Shown: positions 1 through 13,402 of the stretch, one piece after another
Layout of the letters: each line of letters starts with the position of its first letter
Position numbering within the stretch: position 1 is the first letter of the stretch
Source of the DNA: Nemertoderma westbladi
Lineage: Eukaryota > Xenacoelomorpha > Nemertodermatida > Nemertodermatidae
Length of the DNA: 45,445 nt
Direction of reading: 5' to 3'
Assembly: GCA_032718475.1 (NCBI GenBank)
Contig: JAUCBJ010004674.1
Coordinates: 1-45,445 of the forward strand
Position numbers and translations under genes: made by a program
The notes under the pieces: generated by a model
The model's input: the letters and a program-made list of their open reading frames with translations, nothing else
Database searches by the model: none
What the model was told of the DNA's origin: nothing

Positions 1-3000
1 TCTAGCCAGTTGATCCGCCCTTTCTCCCACCTTCTAGCCAGTTGTTCCGCCCTTTCTCCCACGATCTAAGCCAGTTGATCCGCCCTTTCTCCCACCTTAT
101 GGCCAGTTGATCCGCCCTTTCTCCCACCTTCTAGCCAGTTGTTCCGCCCTTTCTCCCACCTTCTAGCCAGTTGATCCGCCCTTTCTCCCACCTTCTAGCC
201 AGTTGATCCGCCCTTTCTCCCACCTTCTAGCCAGTTGTTCCGCCCTTTCTCCCACGATCTAGCCAGTTGATCCGCCCTTTCTCCCACATTCTAGCCAGTT
301 GATCCGCCCTTTCTCCCACCTTCTAGCCAGTTGATCCGCCCTTTCTCCCACGATCTAGCCAGTTGATCCGCCCTTTCTCCCACCTTCTAGCCAGTTGTTC
401 CGCCCTTTCTCCCACCTTCTAGCCAGTTGATCCGCCCTTTCTCCCACCTTCTAGCCAGTTGTTCCGTCCTTTCTCCCACCTTCTAGCCAGTTGTTCCGCC
501 CTTTCTCCCACCTTCTAGCCAGTTGATCCGCCCTTTCTCCCACCTTCTAGCCAGTTGATCCGCCCTTTCTCCCACCTTCTAGCCAGTTGATCCGCCCTTT
601 CTCCCACCTTCTAGCCAGTTGATCCGCCCTTTCTCCCACCTTCTAGCCAGTTGATCCGCCCTTTCTCCCACCTTCTAGCCAGTTGATCCGCCCTTTCTCC
701 CACCTTCTAGCCAGTTGATCCGCCCTTTCTCCCACCTTCTAGCCAGTTGATCCGCCCTTTCTCCCACCTTCTAGCCAGTTGATCCGCCCTTTCTCCCACC
801 TTCTAGCCAGTTGATCCGCCCTTTCTCCCACCTTCTAGCCAGTTGATCCGCCCTTTCTCCCACCTTCTAGCCAGTTGATCCGCCCTTTCTCCCACCTTCT
901 AGCCAGTTGTTCCGCCCTTTCTCCCACCTTCTAGCCAGTTGATCCGCCCTTTCTCCCACCTTCTAGCCAGTTGATCCGCCCTTTCTCCCACCTTCTAGCC
1001 AGTTGATCCGCCCTTTCTCCCACCTTCTAGCCAGTTGTTCCGCCCTTTCTCCCACCTTCTAGCCAGTTGATCCGCCCTTTCTCCCACCTTCTAGCCAGTT
1101 GATCCGCCCTTTCTCCCACCTTCTAGCCAGTTGATCCGCCCTTTCTCCCACGATCTAGCCAGTTGATCCGCCCTTTCTCCCACCTTCTAGCCAGTTGATC
1201 CGCCCTTTCTCCCACCTTCTAGCCAGTTGATCCGCCCTTTCTCCCACGATCTAGCCAGTTGATCCGCCCTTTCTCCCACCTTATGGCCAGTTGATCCGCC
1301 CTTTCTCCCACCTTCTAGCCAGTTGATCCGCCCTTTCTCCCACCTTCTAGCCAGTTGATCCGCCCTTTCTCCCACCTTCTAGCCAGTTGTTCCGCCCTTT
1401 CTCCCACGATCTAGCCAGTTGATCCGCCCTTTCTCCCACCTTCTAGCCAGTTGATCCGCCCTTTCTCCCACCTTCTAGCCAGTTGTTCCGCCCTTTCTCC
1501 CACCTTCTAGCCAGTTGATCCGCCCTTTCTCCCACCTTCTAGCCAGTTGATCCGCCCTTTCTCCCACCTTCTAGCCAGTTGATCCGCCCTTTCTCCCACC
1601 TTCTAGCCAGTTGATCCGCCCTTTCTCCCACCTTCTAGCCAGTTGATCCGCCCTTTCTCCCACCTTCTAGCCAGTTGATCCGCCCTTTCTCCCACCTTCT
1701 AGCCAGTTGTTCCGCCCTTTCTCCCACGATCTAGCCAGTTGATCCGCCCTTTCTCCCACCTTATGGCCAGTTGATCCGCCCTTTCTCCCACCTTCTAGCC
1801 AGTTGTTCCGCCCTTTCTCCCACCTTCTAGCCAGTTGATCCGCCCTTTCTCCCACCTTCTAGCCAGTTGATCCGCCCTTTCTCCCACCTTCTAGCCAGTT
1901 GATCCGCCCTTTCTCCCACGATTCTAGCCAGTTGATCCGCCCTTTCTCCCACCTTCTAGCCAGTTGATCCGCCCTTTCTCCCACCTTCTAGCCAGTTGAT
2001 CCGCCCTTTCTCCCACCTTCTAGCCAGTTGATCCGCCCTTTCTCCCACCTTCTAGCCAGTTGATCCGCCCTTTCTCCCACCTTCTAGCCAGTTGTTCCGC
2101 CCTTTCTCCCACCTTCTAGCCAGTTGATCCGCCCTTTCTCCCACCTTCTAGCCAGTTGATCCGCCCTTTCTCCCACCTTCTAGCCAGTTGATCCGCCCTT
2201 TCTCCCACCTTCTAGCCAGTTGATCCGCCCTTTCTCCCACCTTCTAGCCAGTTGATCCGCCCTTTCTCCCACCTTCTAGCCAGTTGATCCGCCCTTTCTC
2301 CCACCTTCTAGCCAGTTGATCCGCCCTTTCTCCCACCTTCTAGCCAGTTGATCCGCCCTTTCTCCCACCTTCTAGCCAGTTGATCCGCCCTTTCTCCCAC
2401 CTTCTAGCCAGTTGATCCGCCCTTTCTCCCACCTTCTAGCCAGTTGATCCGCCCTTTCTCCCACCTTCTAGCCAGTTGATCCGCCCTTTCTCCCACCTTC
2501 TAGCCAGTTGATCCGCCCTTTCTCCCACCTTCTAGCCAGTTGATCCGCCCTTTCTCCCACCTTCTAGCCAGTTGATCCGCCCTTTCTCCCACCTTCTAGC
2601 CAGTTGATCCGCCCTTTCTCCCACCTTCTAGCCAGTTGATCCGCCCTTTCTCCCACCTTCTAGCCAGTTGATCCGCCCTTTCTCCCACCTTCTAGCCAGT
2701 TGATCCGCCCTTTCTCCCACCTTCTAGCCAGTTGATCCGCCCTTTCTCCCACCTTCTAGCCAGTTGATCCGCCCTTTCTCCCACCTTCTAGCCAGTTGAT
2801 CCGCCCTTTCTCCCACCTTCTAGCCAGTTGATCCGCCCTTTCTCCCACCTTCTAGCCAGTTGATCCGCCCTTTCTCCCACCTTCTAGCCAGTTGATCCGC
2901 CCTTTCTCCCACCTTCTAGCCAGTTGATCCGCCCTTTCTCCCACCTTCTAGCCAGTTGATCCGCCCTTTCTCCCACCTTCTAGCCAGTTGATCCGCCCTT

Positions 3001-6000
3001 TCTCCCACCTTCTAGCCAGTTGATCCGCCCTTTCTCCCACCTTCTAGCCAGTTGATCCGCCCTTTCTCCCACCTTCTAGCCAGTTGATCCGCCCTTTCTC
3101 CCACCTTCTAGCCAGTTGATCCGCCCTTTCTCCCACCTTCTAGCCAGTTGATCCGCCCTTTCTCCCACCTTCTAGCCAGTTGTTCCGCCCTTTCTCCCAC
3201 CTTCTAGCCAGTTGTTCCGCCCTTTCTCCCACCTTCTAGCCAGTTGATCCGCCCTTTCTCCCACCTTCTAGCCAGTTGATCCGCCCTTTCTCCCACCTTC
3301 TAGCCAGTTGATCCGCCCTTTCTCCCACCTTCTAGCCAGTTGATCCGCCCTTTCTCCCACCTTCTAGCCAGTTGATCCGCCCTTTCTCCCACCTTCTAGC
3401 CAGTTGATCCGCCCTTTCTCCCACCTTCTAGCCAGTTGTTCCGCCCTTTCTCCCACCTTCTAGCCAGTTGATCCGCCCTTTCTCCCACCTTCTAGCCAGT
3501 TGATCCGCCCTTTCTCCCACCTTCTAGCCAGTTGTTCCGCCCTTTCTCCCACGATCTAGCCAGTTGATCCGCCCTTTCTCCCACCTTCTAGCCAGTTGAT
3601 CCGCCCTTTCTCCCACCTTCTAGCCAGTTGATCCGCCCTTTCTCCCACCTTCTAGCCAGTTGATCCGCCCTTTCTCCCACCTTCTAGCCAGTTGATCCGC
3701 CCTTTCTCCCACCTTCTAGCCAGTTGATCCGCCCTTTCTCCCACCTTCTAGCCAGTTGATCCGCCCTTTCTCCCACCTTCTAGCCAGTTGTTCCGCCCTT
3801 TCTCCCACCTTCTAGCCAGTTGATCCGCCCTTTCTCCCACCTTCTAGCCAGTTGATCCGCCCTTTCTCCCACCTTCTAGCCAGTTGATCCGCCCTTTCTC
3901 CCACGATCTAGCCAGTTGATCCGCCCTTTCTCCCACCTTCTAGCCAGTTGATCCGCCCTTTCTCCCACCTTCTAGCCAGTTGATCCGCCCTTTCTCCCAC
4001 CTTCTAGCCAGTTGATCCGCCCTTTCTCCCACCTTCTAGCCAGTTGATCCGCCCTTTCTCCCACGATCTAGCCAGTTGATCCGCCCTTTCTCCCACCTTC
4101 TAGCCAGTTGATCCGCCCTTTCTCCCACCTTCTAGCCAGTTGATCCGCCCTTTCTCCCACCTTCTAGCCAGTTGATCCGCCCTTTCTCCCACCTTCTAGC
4201 CAGTTGATCCGCCCTTTCTCCCACCTTCTAGCCAGTTGATCCGCCCTTTCTCCCACCTTCTAGCCAGTTGATCCGCCCTTTCTCCCACCTTCTAGCCAGT
4301 TGATCCGCCCTTTCTCCCACCTTCTAGCCAGTTGATCCGCCCTTTCTCCCACCTTCTAGCCAGTTGATCCGCCCTTTCTCCCACCTTCTAGCCAGTTGAT
4401 CCGCCCTTTCTCCCACCTTCTAGCCAGTTGATCCGCCCTTTCTCCCACCTTCTAGCCAGTTGATCCGCCCTTTCTCCCACCTTCTAGCCAGTTGTTCCGC
4501 CCTTTCTCCCACCTTCTAGCCAGTTGTTCCGCCCTTTCTCCCACCTTCTAGCCAGTTGATCCGCCCTTTCTCCCACCTTCTAGCCAGTTGATCCGCCCTT
4601 TCTCCCACCTTCTAGCCAGTTGATCCGCCCTTTCTCCCACCTTCTAGCCAGTTGATCCGCCCTTTCTCCCACCTTCTAGCCAGTTGATCCGCCCTTTCTC
4701 CCACCTTCTAGCCAGTTGTTCCGCCCTTTCTCCCACCTTCTAGCCAGTTGATCCGCCCTTTCTCCCACCTTCTAGCCAGTTGATCCGCCCTTTCTCCCAC
4801 CTTCTAGCCAGTTGATCCGCCCTTTCTCCCACCTTCTAGCCAGTTGATCCGCCCTTTCTCCCACCTTCTAGCCAGTTGATCCGCCCTTTCTCCCACCTTC
4901 TAGCCAGTTGATCCGCCCTTTCTCCCACCTTCTAGCCAGTTGATCCGCCCTTTCTCCCACCTTCTAGCCAGTTGTTCCGCCCTTTCTCCCACGTTCTAGC
5001 CAGTTGATCCGCCCTTTCTCCCACCTTCTAGCCAGTTGATCCGCCCTTTCTCCCACCTTCTAGCCAGTTGTTCCGCCCTTTCTCCCACCTTCTAGCCAGT
5101 TGATCCGCCCTTTCTCCCACCTTCTAGCCAGTTGATCCGCCCTTTCTCCCACCTTCTAGCCAGTTGATCCGCCCTTTCTCCCACCTTCTAGCCAGTTGAT
5201 CCGCCCTTTCTCCCACCTTCTAGCCAGTTGATCCGCCCTTTCTCCCACCTTCTAGCCAGTTGATCCGCCCTTTCTCCCACCTTCTAGCCAGTTGATCCGC
5301 CCTTTCTCCCACCTTCTAGCCAGTTGATCCGCCCTTTCTCCCACCTCTAGCCAGTTGATCCGCCCTTTCTCCCACCTTCTAGCCAGTTGTTCCGCCCTTT
5401 CTCCCACCTTCTAGCCAGTTGATCCGCCCTTTCTCCCACCTTCTAGCCAGTTGATCCGCCCTTTCTCCCACCTTCTAGCCAGTTGATCCGCCCTTTCTCC
5501 CACCTTCTAGCCAGTTGATCCGCCCTTTCTCCCACCTTCTAGCCAGTTGATCCGCCCTTTCTCCCACCTTCTAGCCAGTTGATCCGCCCTTTCTCCCACC
5601 TTCTAGCCAGTTGTTCCGCCCTTTCTCCCACGATCTAGCCAGTTGATCCGCCCTTTCTCCCACCTTCTAGCCAGTTGATCCGCCCTTTCTCCCACCTTCT
5701 AGCCAGTTGATCCGCCCTTTCTCCCACCTTCTAGCCAGTTGTTCCGCCCTTTCTCCCACCTTCTAGCCAGTTGTTCCGCCCTTTCTCCCACCTTCTAGCC
5801 AGTTGTTCCGCCCTTTCTCCCACCTTCTAGCCAGTTGATCCGCCCTTTCTCCCACCTTCTAGCCAGTTGATCCGCCCTTTCTCCCACCTTCTAGCCAGTT
5901 GATCCGCCCTTTCTCCCACCTTCTAGCCAGTTGATCCGCCCTTTCTCCCACCTTCTAGCCAGTTGATCCGCCCTTTCTCCCACCTTCTAGCCAGTTGATC

Positions 6001-6835
6001 CGCCCTTTCTCCCACCTTCTAGCCAGTTGATCCGCCCTTTCTCCCACCTTCTAGACCAGTTGATCCGCCCTTTCTCCCACCTTCTAGCCAGTTGATCCGC
6101 CCTTTCTCCCACCTTCTAGCCAGTTGATCCGCCCTTTCTCCCACCTTCTAGCCAGTTGATCCGCCCTTTCTCCCACCTTCTAGCCAGTTGATCCGCCCTT
6201 TCTCCCACGATCTAGCCAGTTGATCCGCCCTTTCTCCCACCTTCTAGCCAGTTGATCCGCCCTTTCTCCCACCTTCTAGCCAGTTGATCCGCCCTTTCTC
6301 CCACCTTCTAGCCAGTTGTTCCGCCCTTTCTCCCACCTTCTAGCCAGTTGATCCGCCCTTTCTCCCACCTTCTAGCCAGTTGATCCGCCCTTTCTCCCAC
6401 CTTCTAGCCAGTTGATCCGCCCTTTCTCCCACCTTCTAGCCAGTTGATCCGCCCTTTCTCCCACCTTCTAGCCAGTTGATCCGCCCTTTCTCCCACCTTC
6501 TAGCCAGTTGTTCCGCCCTTTCTCCCACGATCTAGCCAGTTGATCCGCCCTTTCTCCCACCTTCTAGCCAGTTGATCCGCCCTTTCTCCCACCTTCTAGC
6601 CAGTTGTTCCGCCCTTTCTCCCACCTTCTAGCCAGTTGATCCGCCCTTTCTCCCACCTTCTGGCCAGTTGATCCGCCCTTTCTCCCACCTTCTAGCCAGT
6701 TGATCCGCCCTTTCTCCCACCTTCTAGCCAGTTGATCCGCCCTTTCTCCCACGATCTAGCCAGTTGATCCGCCCTTTCTCCCACCTTCTAGCCAGTTGTT
6801 CCGCCCTTTCTCCCATCTTCTGGCCAGTTGATCTG
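1..6835. repeat. Array A: 32-bp minisatellite, about 213 copies
   Basis: Head-to-tail units of 32 bp fill the window from its first base, so the left end of the array lies outside. The unit contains the words TTCTAGCCAGTTGATCC and CCGCCCTTTCTCCCA. Variation is limited to a few recurring forms: GATCC or GTTCC after CAGTT, CCACGATCTAG in place of CCACCTTCTAG, and rare ATGGCC or one-base indels (about 67, 1921, 5344, 6055). Because the period is not a multiple of three, the 62-residue minus-strand frames at 1187, 1667 and 6564 are products of the repeat and not genes. No spacers separate the units, so this is not a CRISPR array. Confidence 0.97.
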
Positions 6836-6897
6836 CCTTACAGATCTGCCCACCTTTTTTAATCAGTTGATCTGTCTTTTCTCCCACATTCTGGCTT
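6836..6897. repeat. Degenerate right edge of array A
   Basis: About two diverged units follow the regular array. They keep CAGTTGATCTG and TTTTCTCCCACATTCTGG but carry insertions such as a T-run. Divergence at the edge of an otherwise homogeneous array is what unequal exchange usually leaves behind. Confidence 0.8.
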
Positions 6898-7690
6898 TAA
6901 TGACGTGACGAAAAATCCCAAATTTCCAAGAGGTTCAGCTATTTTTCTTCGATTACATTTTTTACTTTATTGGCCGCTGTGATTACATTATTGGTCGACG
7001 TGTTGTAGGTTAATGACTACTTTATTGGCCGCCGTGTTGTAGGTTTATGATTTGCTAAATTTATTGTATAATAGTCTAGATACTCAAACAGGTACGAATA
7101 ACGTACAGGATAATTTTGTGTAAATTTTAATACATTAAGACATTTTTATTCATTTTTTGCAAACAAATTATTTCGTAAGGTAAAAAGTCCTTTGCTTTTT
7201 ATCGAATTTTAATAGCTTCTTATTAATAAAATATTCACAGTCAGATATTATAGTAAAAAGGTTATAAATTTCAATTCCAATACATCGTATCTCAGCAATC
7301 AATCTGTGCTTACTACGGCGGTAACCTAGCAATATTCCTTGAATCGTTCCCTATTATGAGTTAAAGCGTTATGTTTTGTATCATTACTCACCATTAAGGT
7401 TGTGTTTCATAATGGTTATGCTTTTAGTGCTAGTAGTTGACGCTTTAATGTATTATTCAACACAGTACCACATTCCTATCTTATTTATTACAAATGTATT
7501 CGTAATAAAAATGAAGAATAAATATTAATATTCCAAACGTTAATCTTTTATTGATTGTCTCAATTGTCAACGTATCTTGTTGTTCTTCACTTTCGAGTCT
7601 CTCTTGACTTTCGTATAAACTTAATCCGGCCTTCATGACTCCAACAAACACCCCAGAGCCGTTACACAATGGCATTCCATTAGTGTACAA
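6898..7690. other. AT-rich unique spacer with a short direct repeat
   Basis: Non-satellite DNA between arrays A and B. The word TACTTTATTGGCCGC(T/C)GTG occurs at about 6963 and 7018, with a partial copy near 6990 and TGTTGTAGGTTTA following two of them. No transposon ends or recognisable protein were seen. A 78-codon minus-strand frame at 7481-7717 begins inside the first, diverged unit of array B and ends with a hydrophobic stretch. It matches nothing I recognise and is probably chance. Confidence 0.6.
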
Positions 7691-10600
7691 ACCCCGCAAA
7701 CCATACTCAATCTGCATTCACTCTCCGGTTAGTTGACGACCCCCCACAAACCATACTCAAACTGCATTCACTCTCCGGTTAGTTGACGACCCCCCACAAA
7801 CCATACTCAAACTGCATTCACTCTCCGGTTAGTTGACGACCCCCCACAAACCATACTCAAACTGCATTCACTCTCCGGTTAGTTGACGACCCCCCACAAA
7901 CCATACTCAAACTGCATTCACTCTCCGGTTAGTTGACGACCCCCCACAAACCATACTCAAACTGCATTCACTCTCCGGTTAGTTGACGACCCCCCACAAA
8001 CCATACTCAAACTGCATTCACTCTCCGGTTAGTTGACGACCCCCCACAAACCATACTCAAACTGCATTCACTCTCCGGTTAGTTGACGACCCCCCACAAA
8101 CCATACTCAAACTGCATTCACTCTCCGGTTAGTTGACGACCCCCCACAAACCATACTCAAACTGCATTCACTCTCCGGTTAGTTGACGACCCCCCACAAA
8201 CCATACTCAAACTGCATTCACTCTCCGGTTAGTTGACGACCCCCCACAAACCATACTCAAACTGCATTCACTCTCCGGTTAGTTGACGACCCCCCACAAA
8301 CCATACTCAAACTGCATTCACTCTCCGGTTAGTTGACGACCCCCCACAAACCATACTCAAACTGCATTCACTCTCCGGTTAGTTGACGACCCCCCACAAA
8401 CCATACTCAAACTGCATTCACTCTCCGGTTAGTTGACGACCCCCCACAAACCATACTCAAACTGCATTCACTCTCCGGTTAGTTGACGACCCCCCACAAA
8501 CCATACTCAAACTGCATTCACTCTCCGGTTAGTTGACGACCCCCCACAAACCATACTCAAACTGCATTCACTCTCCGGTTAGTTGACGACCCCCCACAAA
8601 CCATACTCAAACTGCATTCACTCTCCGGTTAGTTGACGACCCCCCACAAACCATACTCAAACTGCATTCACTCTCCGGTTAGTTGACGACCCCCCACAAA
8701 CCATACTCAAACTGCATTCACTCTCCGGTTAGTTGACGACCCCCCACAAACCATATTCAATCTGCATTCACTCTCCGGTTAGTTGACGACCCCCCACAAA
8801 CCATATTCAATCTGCATTCACTCTCCGGTTAGTTGACGACCCCCCACAAACCATATTCAATCTGCATTCACTCTCCGGTTAGTTGACGACCCCCCACAAA
8901 CCATACTCAAACTGCATTCACTCTCCGGTTAGTTGACGACCCCCCACAAACCATACTCAAACTGCATTCACTCTCCGGTTAGTTGACGACCCCCCACAAA
9001 CCATACTCAAACTGCATTCACTCTCCGGTTAGTTGACGACCCCCCACAAACCATACTCAAACTGCATTCACTCTCCGGTTAGTTGACGACCCCCCACAAA
9101 CCATACTCAAACTGCATTCACTCTCCGGTTAGTTGACGACCCCCCACAAACCATACTCAAACTGCATTCACTCTCCGGTTAGTTGACGACCCCCCACAAA
9201 CCATACTCAAACTGCATTCACTCTCCGGTTAGTTGACGACCCCCCACAAACCATACTCAAACTGCATTCACTCTCCGGTTAGTTGACGACCCCCCACAAA
9301 CCATACTCAAACTGCATTCACTCTCCGGTTAGTTGACGACCCCCCACAAACCATACTCAAACTGCATTCACTCTCCGGTTAGTTGACGACCCCCCACAAA
9401 CCATACTCAAACTGCATTCACTCTCCAGTTAGTTGACGACCCCCCACAAACCATACTCAAACTGCATTCACTCTCCGGTTAGTTGACGACCCCCCACAAA
9501 CCATACTCAAACTGCATTCACTCTCCGGTTAGTTGACGACCCCCCACAAACCATACTCAAACTGCATTCACTCTCCGGTTAGTTGACGACCCCCCACAAA
9601 CCATACTCAAACTGCATTCACTCTCCGGTTAGTTGACGACCCCCCACAAACCATATTCAAACTGCATTCACTCTCCGGTTAGTTGACGACCCCCCACAAA
9701 CCATACTCAAACTGCATTCACTCTCCGGTTAGTTGACGACCCCCCACAAACCATACTCAAACTGCATTCACTCTCCGGTTAGTTGACGACCCCCCACAAA
9801 CCATACTCAAACTGCATTCACTCTCCGGTTAGTTGACGACCCCCCACAAACCATACTCAAACTGCATTCACTCTCCGGTTAGTTGACGACCCCCCACAAA
9901 CCATACTCAAACTGCATTCACTCTCCGGTTAGTTGACGACCCCCCACAAACCATACTCAAACTGCATTCACTCTCCGGTTAGTTGACGACCCCCCACAAA
10001 CCATACTCAAACTGCATTCACTCTCCGGTTAGTTGACGACCCCCCACAAACCATATTCAAACTGCATTCACTCTCCGGTTAGTTGACGACCCCCCACAAA
10101 CCATACTCAAACTGCATTCACTCTCCGGTTAGTTGAGCGACCCCCCACAAACCATATTCAAACTGCATTCACTCTCCGGTTAGTTGACGACCCCCCACAA
10201 ACCATACTCAAACTGCATTCACTCTCCGGTTAGTTGACGACCCCCCACAAACCATACTCAAACTGCATTCACTCTCCGGTTAGTTGACGACCCCCCACAA
10301 ACCATACTCAAACTGCATTCACTCTCCGGTTAGTTGACGACCCCCCACAAACCATATTCAAACTGCATTCACTCTCCGGTTAGTTGACGACCCCCCACAA
10401 ACCATATTCAAACTGCATTCACTCTCCGGTTAGTTGACGACCCCCCACAAACCATATTCAAACTGCATTCACTCTCCGGTTAGTTGACGACCCCCCACAA
10501 ACCATATTCAATCTGCATTCACTCTCCGGTTAGTTGACGACCCCCCACAAACCATATTCAATCTGCATTCACTCTCCGGTTAGTTGACGACCCCCCACAA

Positions 10601-13287
10601 ACCATACTCAAACTGCATTCACTCTCCGGTTAGTTGACGACCCCCCACAAACCATACTCAAACTGCATTCACTCTCCGGTTAGTTGACGACCCCCCACAA
10701 ACCATACTCAAACTGCATTCACTCTCCGGTTAGTTGACGACCCCCCACAAACCATACTCAAACTGCATTCACTCTCCGGTTAGTTGACGACCCCCCACAA
10801 ACCATACTCAAACTGCATTCACTCTCCGGTTAGTTGACGACCCCCCACAAACCATATTCAAACTGCATTCACTCTCCGGTTAGTTGACGACCCCCCACAA
10901 ACCATACTCAAACTGCATTCACTCTCCGGTTAGTTGACGACCCCCCACAAACCATACTCAAACTGCATTCACTCTCCGGTTAGTTGACGACCCCCCACAA
11001 ACCATACTCAAACTGCATTCACTCTCCGGTTAGTTGACGACCCCCCACAAACCATATTCAAACTGCATTCACTCTCCGGTTAGTTGACGACCCCCCACAA
11101 ACCATACTCAAACTGCATTCACTCTCCGGTTAGTTGACGACCCCCCACAAACCATACTCAAACTGCATTCACTCTCCGGTTAGTTGACGACCCCCCACAA
11201 ACCATACTCAAACTGCATTCACTCTCCGGTTAGTTGACGACCCCCCACAAACCATACTCAAACTGCATTCACTCTCCGGTTAGTTGACGACCCCCCACAA
11301 ACCATACTCAAACTGCATTCACTCTCCGGTTAGTTGAGGACCCCCCGCAAACCATACTCAAACTGCATTCACTCTCCGGTTAGTTGACGACCCCCCACAA
11401 ACCATATTCAAACTGCATTCACTCTCCGGTTAGTTGACGACCCCCCACAAACCATACTCAAACTGCATTCACTCTCCGGTTAGTTGAGGACCCCCCGCAA
11501 ACCATACTCAAACTGCATTCACTCTCCGGTTAGTTGACGACCCCCCACAAACCATATTCAAACTGCATTCACTCTCCGGTTAGTTGACGACCCCCCACAA
11601 ACCATATTCAAACTGCATTCACTCTCCGGTTAGTTGACGACCCCCCACAAACCATATTCAAACTGCATTCACTCTCCGGTTAGTTGACGACCCCCCACAA
11701 ACCATACTCAAACTGCATTCACTCTCCGGTTAGTTGACGACCCCCCACAAACCATACTCAAACTGCATTCACTCTCCGGTTAGTTGACGACCCCCCACAA
11801 ACCATACTCAAACTGCATTCACTCTCCGGTTAGTTGAGGACCCCCCGCAAACCATACTCAAACTGCATTCACTCTCCGGTTAGTTGACGACCCCCCACAA
11901 ACCATATTCAAACTGCATTCACTCTCCGGTTAGTTGACGACCCCCCACAAACCATACTCAAACTGCATTCACTCTCCGGTTAGTTGAGGACCCCCCGCAA
12001 ACCATACTCAAACTGTATTCACTCTCCGGTTAGTTGACGACCCCCCACAAACCATATTCAAACTGCATTCACTCTCCGGTTAGTTGACGACCCCCCACAA
12101 ACCATATTCAAACTGCATTCACTCTCCGGTTAGTTGACGACCCCCCACAAACCATATTCAAACTGCATTCACTCTCCGGTTAGTTGACGACCCCCCACAA
12201 ACCATACTCAAACTGCATTCACTCTCCGGTTAGTTGACGACCCCCCACAAACCATACTCAAACTCCATTCACTCTCCGGTTAGTTGACGACCCCCCACAA
12301 ACCATACTCAAACTGCATTCACTCTCCGGTTAGTTGAGGACCCCCCGCAAACCATACTCAAACTGCATTCACTCTCCGGTTAGTTGACGACCCCCCACAA
12401 ACCATACTCAAACTGCATTCACTCTCCGGTTAGTTGACGACCCCCCACAAACCATACTCAAACTGCATTCACTCTCCGGTTAGTTGACGACCCCCCACAA
12501 ACCATACTCAAACTGCATTCACTCTCCGGTTAGTTGACGACCCCCCACAAACCATACTCAAACTGCATTCACTCTCCGGTTAGTTGACGACCCCCCACAA
12601 ACCATATTCAAACTGCATTCACTCTCCAGTTAGTTGACGACCCCCCACAAACCATACTCAAACTGCATTCACTCTCCGGTTAGTTGACGACCCCCCACAA
12701 ACCATACTCAAACTGCATTCACTCTCCGGTTAGTTGACGACCCCCCACAAACCATACTCAAACTGCATTCACTCTCCGGTTAGTTGACGACCCCCCACAA
12801 ACCATACTCAAACTGCATTCACTCTCCGGTTAGTTGACGACCCCCCGCGATACCATACTCAAACTGCATTCACTCTCCGGTTAGTTGACGACCCCCCACA
12901 AACCATACTCAAACTGCATTCACTCTCCGGTTAGTTGACGACCCCCCGCAAACCATACTCAAACTGCATTCACTCTCCGGTTAGTTGACGACCCCCCACA
13001 AACCATACTCAAACTGCATTCACTCTCCGGTTAGTTGACGACCCCCCACAAACCATACTCAAACTGCATTCACTCTCCGGTTAGTTGACGACCCCCCACA
13101 AACCATACTCAATCTGCATTCACTCTCCGGTTAGTTGACGACCCCCCACAAACCATACTCAAACTGCATTCACTCTCCGGTTAGTTGACGACCCCCCACA
13201 AACCATACTCAAACTGCATTCACTCTCCGGTTAATTGACGACCCCCCACAAACCATATTCAAACTGCATTCACTCCCCGGTTAGTTG
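7691..13287. repeat. Array B: 50-bp satellite, about 112 copies
   Basis: Fifty-bp units containing ACCATACTCAAACTGCATTC and CTCTCCGGTTAGTTGACGAC repeat almost without change. Recurrent variants are CCATATTCAA, ATCTGCATTC and GAGGACCCCCCGC. One-base or two-base length changes are rare (for example about 10136 and 12848). The first unit (7691) and last unit (about 13265) are the most diverged. No spacers, and no conserved open frame runs through it. Confidence 0.97.
11331..12340. repeat. 500-bp higher-order repeat within array B
   Basis: The marked variant TAGTTGAGGA followed by CCCCCCGC occurs at 11331, 11481, 11831, 11981 and 12331, so the spacing alternates 150 and 350 bp. The CCATATTCA variant at 11401, 11551, 11601 and 11651 recurs at 11901, 12051, 12101 and 12151, each exactly 500 bp later. 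A block of ten 50-bp units has therefore been duplicated in tandem. Confidence 0.93.
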
Positions 13288-13383
13288 CTCGGTAATTGGA
13301 AGACTTTAAGAATTAATTCTAACCAAAATAGCCAATATTAAACCTTCCCAATGGCTACCGAAGTGTGAAACCCCGCGGATAAA
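13288..13383. other. Short unique spacer between arrays B and C
   Basis: About 95 bp of non-repetitive sequence. No gene or element end is recognised. Confidence 0.5.
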
Positions 13384-13402
13384 TAAATAACTTACAATAA
13401 CC
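13384..13402. repeat. Isolated partial unit of array C
   Basis: The word AAATAACTTACAATAAC matches the 42-bp unit of array C, which otherwise starts at 14272. It lies on the far side of the palindromic element, so that element probably landed inside the array. Confidence 0.7.

Noticed and set aside
1-6835. CRISPR-like array of regular repeats
   Set aside because: The units join directly with no unique spacers, the copies vary at fixed sites, and there are no cas genes; it is a eukaryotic minisatellite. The same applies to arrays B, C, D and F.
7481-7717. 78-codon minus-strand frame ending in a hydrophobic segment
   Set aside because: It starts inside a satellite unit, has no recognisable domain, and is of a length expected by chance.
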